In this document: positions 8,878 through 18,417 of the stretch, piece by piece
Position numbering within the stretch: position 1 is the first letter of the stretch
How the letters are laid out: the number at the start of each line of letters is the position of its first letter
Origin: Falsiroseomonas tokyonensis
Lineage (GTDB): Bacteria > Pseudomonadota > Alphaproteobacteria > Acetobacterales > Acetobacteraceae
NCBI RefSeq assembly: GCF_019024325.1
Contig: NZ_JAFNJS010000007.1
Coordinates: forward strand, 234,541 to 298,540
Reading direction: 5' to 3'
Length of the DNA: 64,000 nucleotides
Program-made: the position numbers and the translations under genes
The notes under the pieces: model-generated
Database searches by the model: none
Told to the model about the DNA's origin: nothing
Seen by the model: only the letters and a program-made list of their open reading frames with translations

Positions 8878-10338
8878 GTGCCCAGCCACAGGCTGACAGT
8901 GCGGGCGGGCGGGATGCGCCTGGCGCTGGCGGGCAGCGGCGTGGCGGAAGTGATCCGCCCGCCCCGGATGACCCGCGTGCCGAATGGCCCGCCGGGGCTG
9001 CTGGGCATCATGCCGCTGCGCGGCACGGTGCTGCCGGTGCTGTCGCTGCGCCAGTTGCTGGATGCGGCGGCCCCAGTGGATGCTCCGGTGGAGGCTTCGG
9101 TGGAGGCCTCGGTGGAGCGCATCGTGGTGCTGCGCCACGACCCGCCGCTCGGCCTGGCCGTCGATGCCGTCGAATCCTTCCTGGCCCTGGACGGGCCGGC
9201 ACCGCCGGTGCAGGCCCGGCTGCTGCTGGAAGACGGGGAGGACGCCGAGGCGCTGGACCTGGCGGCGATCCTGCGCGCGCGCTTCGCCATGACGGCCCGC
9301 GCTGCCAGGGGCCGCGCCGCACCAGGCCTGCAGGTAGGGACGGGCCCGGCCGCCCCCGCCCGGCGGGACCAGGCCTTCCTGGCATTCACCCTCGCGGGCC
9401 AGGATTTCGCGCTGCCGCTCGACAGCGTGGCGGAGGTGCTGGCCCTGCCCGGCTTCATCGCCGCCCTGCCGCAGACCGAGGAGATCCTGCTGGGCGTCTT
9501 CACCCTGCGCGATGCGGTGCTGCCGGCCCTGTCGTTGCGCCTGCTGCTCGGCCTGCCGCACCGGCCGCCCACGGGCCGGGAGCAGGTCGTGGTGACGCAG
9601 GTGGTGGGCCAGCGCATGGCGCTGGTGGTGGACCGCATCAGCACCATCCTGCGCGTGGCGCCCGACCGCCTGGGCCCAGCGCCGAGCCTGTTCAACACGG
9701 GCGGCGGCGAGGCGCGCATCGACCGGGTGCTGCGCCAGGCGGATGGGCGCGGCGTGGTGGCGATCCTCTCGCCCGCCGGCCTCCTCGCCGATGACCGCGT
9801 CGCGGCGCAGCTGGCGGCGGTGGATCAGCAGAAGGATGAGAGCATGGCGACCGCGGCATCCCCCCTCGCCGTGGCGCGCGAACGCCTGCTGGTGATCCGC
9901 CTCGGCAGCGAAAGCTACGGCCTGCCGATCGGCGCCGTCGATGAGGTGGTGCGCCGGCCCGATACGCTGGTGCGCCTGCCGAAGGCGCCGGATTACGTGC
10001 GGGGCCTGCTGAACCTGCGCGGTCGCGTGATCCCGGTCATCGACCAGCGCCGCCGCTTCGGCCTGGCGGGCGACAGCGAGGCGGCGGAGCGCATCATCGT
10101 CCTCACCCTGGGCGGGCTGCAGGCCGGCTTCACGGTGGATGCGGTGACGGAAATCCTGGAAGTCGCGGCGGAGGACATCCTGCCGGCGCCGCAGCTGGCG
10201 GGCACCGGTGCCGGCCAGTTCGACCGCGCCATCGAACGCGATGGCCGCGTGATCCTGCTGATCGACCCGGCGGCGCTGCTGAACCAGGCGGAGGCCGACC
10301 TGCTGCGGGACCTGGCGGCGAGCCCCTCCACCGCATGA
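8878..10338 (+). CDS. triple CheW-domain coupling protein
   Basis: A 486-residue protein made of three consecutive CheW-like domains at about residues 3-130, 160-310 and 325-480. Each shows the CheW pattern of a beta-barrel with a VIDxR-like core: LRGTVLPVLSLRQLL, LRDAVLPALSLRLLL and LRGRVIPVIDQRRRF. Only the third keeps the classic NLRG motif; the first two are more diverged and are joined by Ala/Pro-rich linkers. The GTG start, four bases after the preceding stop, is inferred because no ATG precedes the first domain. It probably couples the double-hairpin receptor to CheA and may bridge array units. Confidence 0.85.
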   Translation: MPSHRLTVRAGGMRLALAGSGVAEVIRPPRMTRVPNGPPGLLGIMPLRGTVLPVLSLRQLLDAAAPVDAPVEASVEASVERIVVLRHDPPLGLAVDAVESFLALDGPAPPVQARLLLEDGEDAEALDLAAILRARFAMTARAARGRAAPGLQVGTGPAAPARRDQAFLAFTLAGQDFALPLDSVAEVLALPGFIAALPQTEEILLGVFTLRDAVLPALSLRLLLGLPHRPPTGREQVVVTQVVGQRMALVVDRISTILRVAPDRLGPAPSLFNTGGGEARIDRVLRQADGRGVVAILSPAGLLADDRVAAQLAAVDQQKDESMATAASPLAVARERLLVIRLGSESYGLPIGAVDEVVRRPDTLVRLPKAPDYVRGLLNLRGRVIPVIDQRRRFGLAGDSEAAERIIVLTLGGLQAGFTVDAVTEILEVAAEDILPAPQLAGTGAGQFDRAIERDGRVILLIDPAALLNQAEADLLRDLAASPSTA

Positions 10339-11441
10339 TCAGGATCCTGATCGTCGATGATTCCGCGCTGATGCGCCGGGTCCTGGGCAGGGCCTTCGAG
10401 GCGGATGGCGGTTTCGAGCTGGCCTTCGCGCGCGACGGAACGGAGGCGCTGGTCCAGCTGCATGCCTTCCGGCCAGATGTCGTCACGCTCGATGTGCAGA
10501 TGCCGCGGATGGATGGGCTGCGCTGCCTCGACCGGATCATGGTGGAGCGCCCCTGCCCGGTGGTCATGGTATCCGCCCTGACCTCGGAAGGCGCCGAGGC
10601 GACGCTGGAAGCGCTGGATCTGGGCGCGGTGGATTTCGTGCCGAAGCCGGGCGGCGTGGTCTCGCTCGCCATCGACGATTTCGCGCCCCTCCTCATCGAG
10701 AGGGTGCGCGCCGCCAGCCAGATCCGCCTGCGCCGCTCGCACCGGCTGGCGGAGCGTCTTCGGGCCCGCACGCCCGCGCCCCGGCCGGCCCCGCCCGTGT
10801 CCGCCCCGCCCGTGTCCGCCCCGCCGGGGGCGGGCGGCACTCTGCCGGCGGCGGGCGGCGCGCTGCCGGGCCTCGTGATCATCGGCACCTCCACCGGCGG
10901 CCCGCCGGCGCTGGAGGCGGTGCTGGCGCCGCTGCCGGCCAGCTTCCCCTGGCCGATCCTGGTGGCCCAGCACATGCCGGCCGCCTTCACCGCCTCCCTC
11001 GCCCGGCGCCTCGATGACCTCTGCGCGCTGCAGGTGACGGAGGTCACCCGCCCGATGCCGATCACGCCCGGCGTCGTGCATATCGCCCGCGGCGATGCGG
11101 ATATGATGGTCAGCCTGCGCGCCGGCGGCCCCATCGTCCTGCCGGCGCCGGCCGGTCCGGCCCATCGCTGGCATCCCAGCGTCGATCGCCTGGTGACCAG
11201 CGCCATGGCCCATCTGCCGCCGCAACAGCTGATCGGCGTGCTGATGACCGGCATGGGCAATGACGGCGCCGCCGCCATGGCCGCGCTGCACCAGGCGGGC
11301 GGGCGCACCATCGCGGAGGCGGAGGACACCGCCGCGGTCTGGGGCATGCCCGGCGAGCTGGTGAAGGCGGGCGGCGCCGGCCTGGTCGCGCCGCTCGAAG
11401 CCATCGCCGCGCGCCTGGCGGCGCTGGTCGCAGTGCCATGA
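10335..11441 (+). CDS. cheB: chemotaxis response regulator protein-glutamate methylesterase CheB
   Basis: Phosphorylation-activated receptor demethylase/deamidase, 368 residues. The receiver domain (1-115) has DD at 8-9, phospho-acceptor D53 (TLDVQMPRMDGL) and K104. A Pro-rich linker at 148-170 contains a 15-base tandem repeat (APPVS repeated). The methylesterase domain starts near 178 and retains the triad: S186 in IIGTSTGGPP, H213 in AQHMPAAF and D310 in MTGMGNDG. Start and stop overlap the neighbours as ATGA. Function is clear from family knowledge. Confidence 0.96.
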   Translation: MIRILIVDDSALMRRVLGRAFEADGGFELAFARDGTEALVQLHAFRPDVVTLDVQMPRMDGLRCLDRIMVERPCPVVMVSALTSEGAEATLEALDLGAVDFVPKPGGVVSLAIDDFAPLLIERVRAASQIRLRRSHRLAERLRARTPAPRPAPPVSAPPVSAPPGAGGTLPAAGGALPGLVIIGTSTGGPPALEAVLAPLPASFPWPILVAQHMPAAFTASLARRLDDLCALQVTEVTRPMPITPGVVHIARGDADMMVSLRAGGPIVLPAPAGPAHRWHPSVDRLVTSAMAHLPPQQLIGVLMTGMGNDGAAAMAALHQAGGRTIAEAEDTAAVWGMPGELVKAGGAGLVAPLEAIAARLAALVAVP

Positions 11442-12277
11442 CCGGGGCCGCACGCCTGACTGCCGAGCAGCTGCAGCGCCTCAGTGCGTTCGTCTACCGC
11501 CAGACCGGCATGCTGTTCGGTGAGACCAAGCGCTACTACATCGAGCGGCGGCTCGCGGAGCGCTACACCGCCACGGGCATCGGCGACTTCGCCAGCTATC
11601 TCGGCCACCTGCGCAGCGATGCGACGGAGCGCGAGACGCTGGTGAATGCCTTCACGATCAACGAAACCTATTTCTACCGCGAGGAGCACCAGCTGGCCTG
11701 CCTGTCCCGGGCGCTGCTGCCGGCGCTGATCGCCACGCGGCGGCCGGGCGACAAGATCCGCATCTGGTCCCTGCCCTGCTCGACCGGGGAGGAGGCCTAT
11801 TCCATCGCCATCTGGCTGCTGGAGAACTGGCGCCTGGTCGATGCCTACAACATCGAGATCATCGGCTCCGACATCGACACGCGCGCGCTGGAAGCGGCGC
11901 GGGAAGGCCTGTACGGCGAGCGCGCCCTGTCCCGGCTGCCGCCCAGGCTGCGCGACTGCTATTTCGAACCGGTCCGGCGGCACCGGCGGCGGATCATCCG
12001 TGACCTGCGGGAATCGGTGAGCTTCGCCCCCGCCAACCTGGTCGATGCCGCGAGCATGGCCGTGCATGGGGTCTTCGACGTGATCTTCTGCCGCAACGTG
12101 CTGATCTACTTCGACGACGAGTCCCGGCTGCTCGCGGCCGGCACGCTGTATGACCGGCTGGCGCCCGGCGGCTTCCTCTGCCTCGGCCACACCGAGTCCA
12201 TGAGCCGCATCAGCCCCCGCTTCGAGATCTGCCGTTTCGAGGACGCGACGGTGTTCCAGCGGCCCGCCGACGCATGA
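11438..12277 (+). CDS. cheR: chemotaxis protein methyltransferase CheR
   Basis: SAM-dependent methyltransferase, 279 residues, which methylates receptor glutamates in opposition to CheB. The N-terminal helical domain (8-70) carries the INETYFYRE segment that recognises the receptor. The Rossmann domain shows the SAM site IWSLPCSTGEEAYSIA and the CRNVLIYFDD motif near the C-terminus. There is no C-terminal pentapeptide-binding extension beyond the core. ATGA overlaps join it to both neighbours. Confidence 0.96.
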   Translation: MTGAARLTAEQLQRLSAFVYRQTGMLFGETKRYYIERRLAERYTATGIGDFASYLGHLRSDATERETLVNAFTINETYFYREEHQLACLSRALLPALIATRRPGDKIRIWSLPCSTGEEAYSIAIWLLENWRLVDAYNIEIIGSDIDTRALEAAREGLYGERALSRLPPRLRDCYFEPVRRHRRRIIRDLRESVSFAPANLVDAASMAVHGVFDVIFCRNVLIYFDDESRLLAAGTLYDRLAPGGFLCLGHTESMSRISPRFEICRFEDATVFQRPADA

Positions 12278-14223
12278 GCCAGGAGCTGATGGCCCAGTTC
12301 CTGGTGGAGGGACGCGAGCTGGTCGCCGAGGCGGCGCGCGGGCTTTCGGCACTGGCGCTGCAACCGGGGGACGCAGCCGCGATGGAGGCCTGCTTCCGCG
12401 CTCTGCACACGCTGAAGGGTTCGACCGGCCTGTTCGATCTGGAGGCCATGGGCCGGCTGCTGCATGCCGCCGAGGACCGGCTGACCGCCATCCGCGACGG
12501 CGCCGCCGGAGACCTCGATGCGCTGGTGGCGATGCTGGACCAGGTGGATCGCTGGCTGGATTCGCTGGAACGGCACGGACGGCTGCCCGCCGATGCGACC
12601 GCCATTGGCCAGGCGCTGGCCGGGCACATTCGCGAAGAGGCGCCGACCGAGGCGCCGCCCGCGGGGGCCGCCTGGACCATTCCGGCGGAATTCGCCGGGC
12701 TCGCCGGCACCGCCCTGCGCTACGTGCCGCGCGAGGACTGCTTCTACCTTGGCGACGACCCGATCGCCATCGCCTCCGCCATCCCGCGGCTGACGGCGCT
12801 GCGCGTCTCGCTGCGCGCGCCCTGGGACCCTTCCGAACCCTACGATCCCTTCACCTGCAACCTGGTCGTCGAGGCCGTCTCGGCGGCGCCGCGGGCGGAG
12901 GTCGAGGCGGGCTTCCGGCTGGTCGCCGATCAGGTGCAGTTCGCCGATCTCGTCGTCCCGAAGGCGGTTGACCGGGAGGCGGTCGCCCCTGAGGAGGTCG
13001 CCCCAGGGGACGTCACCCCAGGGGAAGTTGCCCCGGAGCAGGGTGGGGGTGCGCGGCGCAGCCTGCGGGTGGATGCGGCGCGGCTCGACCGGCTGGCGGC
13101 CCTCGCGGACGACCTGGTCATTGCCAAGGCGGGGCTGGCGGGGCTCGCCGCCCAGGTCGAAGCGCTGCCGGGCGGCCACGCGCTGGGCCAGGCGCTGCGC
13201 GCCAGGCAGGCGCGGCTCGACCGCCTGGCGGGCGATCTGCACGCCACGATCGGGCGGGTGCGCCTGGTGCCGCTCGCGCCGCTCTTCGCCCGCTTCCCCC
13301 GCCTGGTGCGCGACATTGCGGGCTCCCTAAGCAAGATAGCGGCGCTGGAGGTGGTGGGCGGGGAGGTCGAGGTCGACAAGGCGGTGGTGGACGCGCTGGC
13401 GGACCCCTTGCTGCACGTCCTGCGCAATGCGCTGGACCATGGCATCGAGGACCCCGCAAGGCGCCGCCGCGCCGGCAAGCCGGAAGCCGGCCAGATCCGC
13501 CTGGCCGCGCGCGTGGACGGCGACCAGGTGGTCATCGAGGTGACGGATGATGGCGCCGGCATCGATCCTGTCACCATCCGGGACCTGGCCCTGCAGCGGG
13601 GCCTGCTGGCGCCGGAGGAGGCCGCCAGGCTGGACGACGCGGCCGCGATCGACCTGATCTTCGCCCCGGGCTTCTCCACCGCCGCTTCCGTCACCACGCT
13701 TTCGGGCCGCGGGGTCGGCATGGATGTGGTGCGCTCCGCCGCCGCCGGCCTCGGCGGCAAGGTCGCCGTGACCAGCACTCCCGGACAGGGAACGCAGGTG
13801 CAGTTCCGCCTGCCGCTTGCCATGGCGCTGGTCCGGATCCTCGTGGTCGCCTGCGGCACAGAAACCTATGGCCTGCCGCTGGATGCGGTGGTCGAGACGG
13901 CGCGCCTGACGCCGGACCGCGTCGTGCCGATCCGGTCCGGGCGGGCCTTCCAGCTTCGCGACCAGGTGCTGCCGCTAGTCAGGCTGGCTGACCTGGTCGG
14001 CGCAGGCGGCGCGGCAGCAGCGGGGCAGGGTGAACGCGTTGTCATTGCCACGGTTCGCGGCCAACAGGTAGGCTTCGCCGTTGATGCCTTCGTCGATCGC
14101 ATGGATGCCGCATTGCGTCCCATGGGGGGCCTGCTGGCCCAGGCACCGGGGCTGATGGGCACGACCCTGCTGGCGGATGGAGGTGTGCTGATGGTCCTTG
14201 ACCTGGCGGAGCTCGTCGCATGA
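12274..14223 (+). CDS. cheA: chemotaxis histidine kinase CheA
   Basis: Central kinase of the cluster, 649 residues. The HPt domain is at 1-105 with phospho-acceptor H45 (FRALHTLKGSTGLF). A middle region (about 130-230, YVPREDCFYLGDDP) stands where P2 usually lies, followed by a hinge built of imperfect EVAPGD/VTPGE repeats (about 232-252). Next come dimerisation, the HATPase with N-box HVLRNALDHGIEDP and G-box GRGVGMDVVRS, and a CheW-like P5 at about 510-649. It takes input through the CheW protein and phosphorylates CheY and CheB. Confidence 0.95.
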   Translation: MSQELMAQFLVEGRELVAEAARGLSALALQPGDAAAMEACFRALHTLKGSTGLFDLEAMGRLLHAAEDRLTAIRDGAAGDLDALVAMLDQVDRWLDSLERHGRLPADATAIGQALAGHIREEAPTEAPPAGAAWTIPAEFAGLAGTALRYVPREDCFYLGDDPIAIASAIPRLTALRVSLRAPWDPSEPYDPFTCNLVVEAVSAAPRAEVEAGFRLVADQVQFADLVVPKAVDREAVAPEEVAPGDVTPGEVAPEQGGGARRSLRVDAARLDRLAALADDLVIAKAGLAGLAAQVEALPGGHALGQALRARQARLDRLAGDLHATIGRVRLVPLAPLFARFPRLVRDIAGSLSKIAALEVVGGEVEVDKAVVDALADPLLHVLRNALDHGIEDPARRRRAGKPEAGQIRLAARVDGDQVVIEVTDDGAGIDPVTIRDLALQRGLLAPEEAARLDDAAAIDLIFAPGFSTAASVTTLSGRGVGMDVVRSAAAGLGGKVAVTSTPGQGTQVQFRLPLAMALVRILVVACGTETYGLPLDAVVETARLTPDRVVPIRSGRAFQLRDQVLPLVRLADLVGAGGAAAAGQGERVVIATVRGQQVGFAVDAFVDRMDAALRPMGGLLAQAPGLMGTTLLADGGVLMVLDLAELVA

Positions 14224-14483
14224 CGGTCCGGCTCGACGATACCGTCATCCGCCTGGAAGGCGCCTGCCACCTCGAGGATGCAGATGCGCTGACGATTCTG
14301 CTGCAGACCGGCGAGGCCAGGCCCGTGGACCTTTCCGCCTGCGAGGCGCTGCACGCGGCCGTGGTACAGGCCCTTCTCGCCCTGAAGCCCAGCCTGACCG
14401 GCCTGCCCCCCTCGCCCTTCCTGCGCGATCTGCTGCTGCCGGCCCTTGCGGTGGAGAGACAGGCCCGGCCGTCCAATCTATAA
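14220..14483 (+). CDS. small STAS-like protein
   Basis: An 87-residue protein that overlaps the cheA stop by ATGA. The pattern of short beta strands (TVIRLEGACHLEDADALTI), a VDLSACEALHAA segment and an Ala/Leu helix resembles the STAS anti-anti-sigma fold used as an input or scaffold in several chemosensory clusters. The usual phosphorylatable Ser/Thr region reads DLSACE, so S78-like chemistry is possible but not shown. The assignment rests on pattern, length and context rather than a strong motif. Confidence 0.6.
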   Translation: MTVRLDDTVIRLEGACHLEDADALTILLQTGEARPVDLSACEALHAAVVQALLALKPSLTGLPPSPFLRDLLLPALAVERQARPSNL

Positions 14484-14529
14484 GGCCCCAACGGTTTCCC
14501 CATGCCGTGACCTGCAGGAGACGTTTTTC

Positions 14530-14913
14530 ATGGCTACGACGGTGCTGATCGTCGATGACAGCAAGCTGGCCCGGATCGTGGTGGGCAAGGCGATCGCCGC
14601 GCTGCAGCCAGGCTGGATGCGGGTCGAGGCGGGCAATGCCGATGAAGCGGTCGCGGTCGTGGAGGCCCAGCCGGTCAGCCTCGCCATCGTCGATTTCAAC
14701 ATGCCGGGACGCGACGGGCTGACCCTGGTGGAGGAACTGCGCGCCCGCTTCCCGACCATGCCGCTGGCGGTCGCGACGGCGAATGTGCAGGACGAGATCA
14801 TCGCCCGCGCCCGCGCCGCCAACGCCACCTTCATCGCCAAGCCAGTGACGGAAGACGGCATTCGCGGCTTCATCTCCGGCGCCGCGATCCGGCTGCGGTC
14901 CGCCCCGCGATGA
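14530..14913 (+). CDS. cheY: CheY-like response regulator
   Basis: Single-domain receiver of 127 residues, presumably the diffusible output of CheA. It has acidic residues DD at 9-10, acceptor D55 in IVDFNMPGRDG, T82-region switch (VATANV) and K105 (FIAKPVT). The ATG at 14530 follows a CAGGAGA ribosome site; a longer frame from 14446 is not needed. The stop overlaps the CheC start as ATGA, which fits a CheY/phosphatase pair. Confidence 0.93.
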   Translation: MATTVLIVDDSKLARIVVGKAIAALQPGWMRVEAGNADEAVAVVEAQPVSLAIVDFNMPGRDGLTLVEELRARFPTMPLAVATANVQDEIIARARAANATFIAKPVTEDGIRGFISGAAIRLRSAPR

Positions 14914-15548
14914 CGGCGCAGATCGCCACGCTGGAGGATATGGAGCGGGACGCCCTGACCGAGCTGGTCAATATCGGCGTCAGCCGCGCCGCGGTCAGCC
15001 TGCGCAAGATGGTGGGCCAGCACGTGCTGCTTTCGGTCCCTTCGCTGGAGGTGGTGAGCCGCAGCGGCGCCATCACCCTGATAAGGGAGCGTGAATACGG
15101 GCAGCTGGTGGCCGTGCGTCAGGATTTCGACGGCGCCTTTTCCGGCCGCGCGCTGCTGATCTTTCCTGAAAGCAACAGCCTGGCGATGGTCCGCGCCGTG
15201 GCCGGCGAAACCCTGACAGTGGAGGAAGCCTCCGCCATCGAGAACGAGGCGCTGGCGGAAACCGGCAACATCGTCCTCAACAGCTGCCTCGCCACCATGG
15301 CCAACATGCTGAAACAGCCCCTGACCATGTCGCTGCCCGAGGTGATCCGAAGCAACGGATCATTGCTGTTCGAGCCGCGGAGGCTCGAATCCGGCGGTGG
15401 CATCGTGCTGTTCCTGTACATCAACTTCGCCATCAACAACCACGACATCCGCGGCTATATCTCGATGCTGATGGACCTGCCCTCGATCCAGGCGCTGCGC
15501 CTGCTGATCGCGGACTTCATCCGGCAGGTCATGGGCGAAGAGATCTAG
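14910..15548 (+). CDS. cheC: CheC-family phosphatase
   Basis: A 212-residue CheC/CheX/FliY-family protein that dephosphorylates CheY-P. Two phosphatase-type helices are present: ALTELVNIGVSRAAVSL near residues 11-28 and ENEALAETGNIVLNSCLA near 112-129, each with the E-x2-N arrangement. Two active sites point to CheC rather than CheX. It is coupled directly to cheY (ATGA). No CheD is seen in the window, although CheC often works with CheD. Confidence 0.9.
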   Translation: MTAQIATLEDMERDALTELVNIGVSRAAVSLRKMVGQHVLLSVPSLEVVSRSGAITLIREREYGQLVAVRQDFDGAFSGRALLIFPESNSLAMVRAVAGETLTVEEASAIENEALAETGNIVLNSCLATMANMLKQPLTMSLPEVIRSNGSLLFEPRRLESGGGIVLFLYINFAINNHDIRGYISMLMDLPSIQALRLLIADFIRQVMGEEI

Positions 15549-15590
15549 CCTTGGCCAAACCGGGCCGGTTCCCCAGCGTTGGGTCCTGTC

Positions 15591-18383
15591 ATGGCTGACT
15601 GCTCCGAGACCAGGTTATCGACGTCGCTGCTTACCGCCGACGCGGAAGCGGCACATGCGCTCACTCGTCTGACTGCGCTGGCAGGGCCGTGGCTTGAGGT
15701 CCTGGACCGCTGCGGCATGGCCATCACCGTCACGGAGGCAGGCTCCGCCACCGGGACCATCATCTACGCCAATGCGGCCTTCGAAGCGCTGACCGGCTTC
15801 CCGGCCGCCGAGGTGATGGGCCGGAGCGACCGCCTGCTGCACGCCGAGGAAACCGATCGCGCGGTCCTCGACCAACTCCATGCCGCGGTCGCGCAGACTG
15901 GCGCGGGCACCGCCGAGGTCCTGAACCGGCGAAAGGACGGCACGAGGTTCTGGAACCGGATCAGCGTCACGACGATCCGCGACGCCGAGGGTTCGCCCGC
16001 CTTCAGCCTGGCGACCCTGGCCGAGGTGACAGGCGGCCCTCCCCCGGCAAACGGCCATGCGGGCCAGCAGCACAGCCGCCCGAAGCTGGACGAGGCGCGG
16101 GCGCGGCTGCGGCAGGTGCAGGTCTCGGCTGCCGCGGCTGGCGCCTGGGAATGGGACATCGCGACCAACCGGCTGGTCGTCGATGCCCGTTTCGCCAGCA
16201 TCTACGGCCTGGAGCCCGCGACCGCCGAGCTCCCCGCTTCCGCCTTCTTCAAGCCGATCCATGACGACGACCGCATGCGGATGCGGATTGCGGTCGCCGG
16301 CGCCCTGCAGGGGGCGGAGGTCTTCGCTCGCGACTTCCGGGTGGTTGTGGGGGGCGAGGTGCGCTGGGTCGCCGCCCGGGGCCGCACCTACCTGGATGAC
16401 GAGGAGAAGCCACTGCGCTTCGCCGGCGTGCTGACCGATATCAGCGAGCAGCGGAAGGTGGAGGAACGTCTCTACATCGCCCAGACCGCCGGCGGGGTCG
16501 GCTCCTTCGAATATCTCAGCGGCTATGGCACGGCGGAGGTATCGGAGGAGTTCTGCCGACTGTTGGGCCTGCGCCCCGCCCTGACCCTGCCGGTGCGCAC
16601 CATCAACGCCGTCGTCCATCCGGACGACGAGGCGATCATCCAGAACCGCGACGGGCAGATCCGGGAAGGCGCCGCCTTCCACGAGTGCCGGATCACACGC
16701 GCCGATACGGGCGAGGAACGCTGGCTCGCCTCGCGGGGCGAGTACCGCCGCGCGGTGGGCGGCGGCGTGATCTTCGCCGGCGTCATCTACGACGTCACCA
16801 CCATCAAGCGTTCCGAGGCCCAGCTGCGCTTGCTGACCGAGAGCCTCGAGGAACGCGTGGAGCTGCGGACGCAGGAGCGCGACCGGGTCTGGAACCTGTC
16901 GCGCGATCTGTTGAACGTGATCGGCCCGGACGGGCTGCAGAGATCCGTCAACCCGGCCTGGACCACGCTGCTCGGCTTCGAGGCCTCCGAGCTGCTGGGC
17001 TCGTCGATGGACGCGCTGGTGCATCCGGATGACCTGGCGATTTTCGCCGTTCACCTCACTGCATTGCGGCGCGGCGAGCTGACGGCGGATTTCGACATAC
17101 GCCTGCGCAGCAAGGACGGCACGTACCGCTGGGTCAGCTGGACCGCCATGGTGCAGGACGAGACGATCTACGGGATCGGCCGCGACGTCACGCAGCGCAA
17201 GCTGCTGGAAGAGCAGCTTCGACAGAGCCAGAAGATGGAGGCCGTGGGCCAGCTGACAGGTGGCCTGGCGCACGACTTCAACAACATGCTCACCGGCATC
17301 CTCGGCGGCATCGACATGGCACGCCGCCGTATCCAGCAGGGGCGCCTGCAGGATGTCGACCGCTACCTCGACGCAGCCGTCACCTCGGGCCAGCGTGCCG
17401 CCGCCCTGACGCACCGCCTGCTGGCCTTCTCGCGCCGGCAGACCCTGGACAGCCGGCCGCTCGACGTCAGCACCCTGGTGCGGTCGGTCGAGGATCTGCT
17501 GCGCCGTTCGCTGGGCGAGCGCATCGAATTGACGATCGACGCCGATCCGGACCTTTGGCCTGCCCTCGCCGATGAAAGCCAGCTCGAGAGCGCCATCCTC
17601 AACCTGGCTATCAATGCACGTGACGCGATGCCTGAGGGCGGGCAGCTGACGATCAGGCTTCAGAATGCCCATTTCCCGCCCGAGACCTTGGAGGCGAAGA
17701 AGGCGATCGCCGGGGATTTCGTGCAGATTCGCGTCGCCGACACGGGCTGCGGCATGCCACCCGAGGTCCTGGCGCGGGTCTTCGACCCCTTCTACACGAC
17801 GAAGCCGGTGGGCCAGGGAACGGGGCTGGGCCTTTCGATGATCTACGGCTTCGTCCAGCAGTCGCGCGGGCACATTCAGATCGCCAGCGACGAGGGCAAG
17901 GGCACCGCGATCCATCTTCTTCTGCCGCGCTACGACGGGGATCTTCCCCTGACCCGGGAAGTGGAAAGTGAGCCGCCGCTGAGTGGAACGGGTGAAACGG
18001 TGCTGGTCGTGGAGGATGACCCCGCGGTTCGGCTGATCGTGCTCCAGTCGCTGAAGGAGCTCGGCTATCATTCCATCGAGACCCAGAATGGGAAGGAAGC
18101 GGTTCCGATCCTCCAGTCCAACCGCAAGATCGATTTGCTGGTCACGGATGTCGGGCTGCCGGGCCTGAACGGCCGGCAGATTGCCGACATCGGGCGGGAA
18201 AGCCGCCCCCATCTGCCAGTGCTGTTCATGACCGGCTATGCCATGGAAGCAGCTGATCAAAGCCGCTTCCTGACAGCCGGAATGACGATTCTGAAAAAGC
18301 CATTCTCGGTGGACGAGTTCGGACGACTCATTGCCGTCATCCTGCAGCGTTCCCCCGGGGAGAGTGGCAAGCCCGGACACTAG
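15591..18383 (+). CDS. multi-PAS hybrid sensor histidine kinase
   Basis: A 930-residue cytoplasmic hybrid kinase. Four PAS/PAC modules occupy roughly residues 40-150, 175-285, 290-400 and 430-545 (for example [19 protein letters not shown] and [19 protein letters not shown]). A HisKA follows with H561 in [13 protein letters not shown], then a HATPase ([30 protein letters not shown]) and a C-terminal receiver with D853 ([10 protein letters not shown]). There is no membrane segment, so the stimulus is probably intracellular. The ATG at 15591 is preferred to an upstream TTG. It lies 42 bases after cheC and may be cotranscribed. Confidence 0.92.
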   Translation: MADCSETRLSTSLLTADAEAAHALTRLTALAGPWLEVLDRCGMAITVTEAGSATGTIIYANAAFEALTGFPAAEVMGRSDRLLHAEETDRAVLDQLHAAVAQTGAGTAEVLNRRKDGTRFWNRISVTTIRDAEGSPAFSLATLAEVTGGPPPANGHAGQQHSRPKLDEARARLRQVQVSAAAAGAWEWDIATNRLVVDARFASIYGLEPATAELPASAFFKPIHDDDRMRMRIAVAGALQGAEVFARDFRVVVGGEVRWVAARGRTYLDDEEKPLRFAGVLTDISEQRKVEERLYIAQTAGGVGSFEYLSGYGTAEVSEEFCRLLGLRPALTLPVRTINAVVHPDDEAIIQNRDGQIREGAAFHECRITRADTGEERWLASRGEYRRAVGGGVIFAGVIYDVTTIKRSEAQLRLLTESLEERVELRTQERDRVWNLSRDLLNVIGPDGLQRSVNPAWTTLLGFEASELLGSSMDALVHPDDLAIFAVHLTALRRGELTADFDIRLRSKDGTYRWVSWTAMVQDETIYGIGRDVTQRKLLEEQLRQSQKMEAVGQLTGGLAHDFNNMLTGILGGIDMARRRIQQGRLQDVDRYLDAAVTSGQRAAALTHRLLAFSRRQTLDSRPLDVSTLVRSVEDLLRRSLGERIELTIDADPDLWPALADESQLESAILNLAINARDAMPEGGQLTIRLQNAHFPPETLEAKKAIAGDFVQIRVADTGCGMPPEVLARVFDPFYTTKPVGQGTGLGLSMIYGFVQQSRGHIQIASDEGKGTAIHLLLPRYDGDLPLTREVESEPPLSGTGETVLVVEDDPAVRLIVLQSLKELGYHSIETQNGKEAVPILQSNRKIDLLVTDVGLPGLNGRQIADIGRESRPHLPVLFMTGYAMEAADQSRFLTAGMTILKKPFSVDEFGRLIAVILQRSPGESGKPGH

Positions 18384-18399
18384 GGGGCGGATGAGCGCG

Positions 18400-18417
18400 G
18401 CGCGCCTTCAGGCGCGC
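18400..18417. terminator. hairpin between convergent genes
   Basis: Perfect 7-bp stem GCGCGCC/GGCGCGC with a TTCA loop, placed between the histidine-kinase stop and the convergent hydrolase stop. There is no clear T-run on either side, so terminator function is inferred from position and structure. Confidence 0.5.

Noticed and set aside
6696..9719. 1007-codon open frame antisense to the chemosensory genes
   Set aside because: Low-complexity Arg/Ala/Gly/His-rich translation with no domain; it mirrors real MCP and CheW genes and results from high G+C at third positions.
15615..18380. 921-codon antisense frame over the histidine kinase
   Set aside because: No motif, and the sense strand encodes a full PAS/HisKA/receiver protein.
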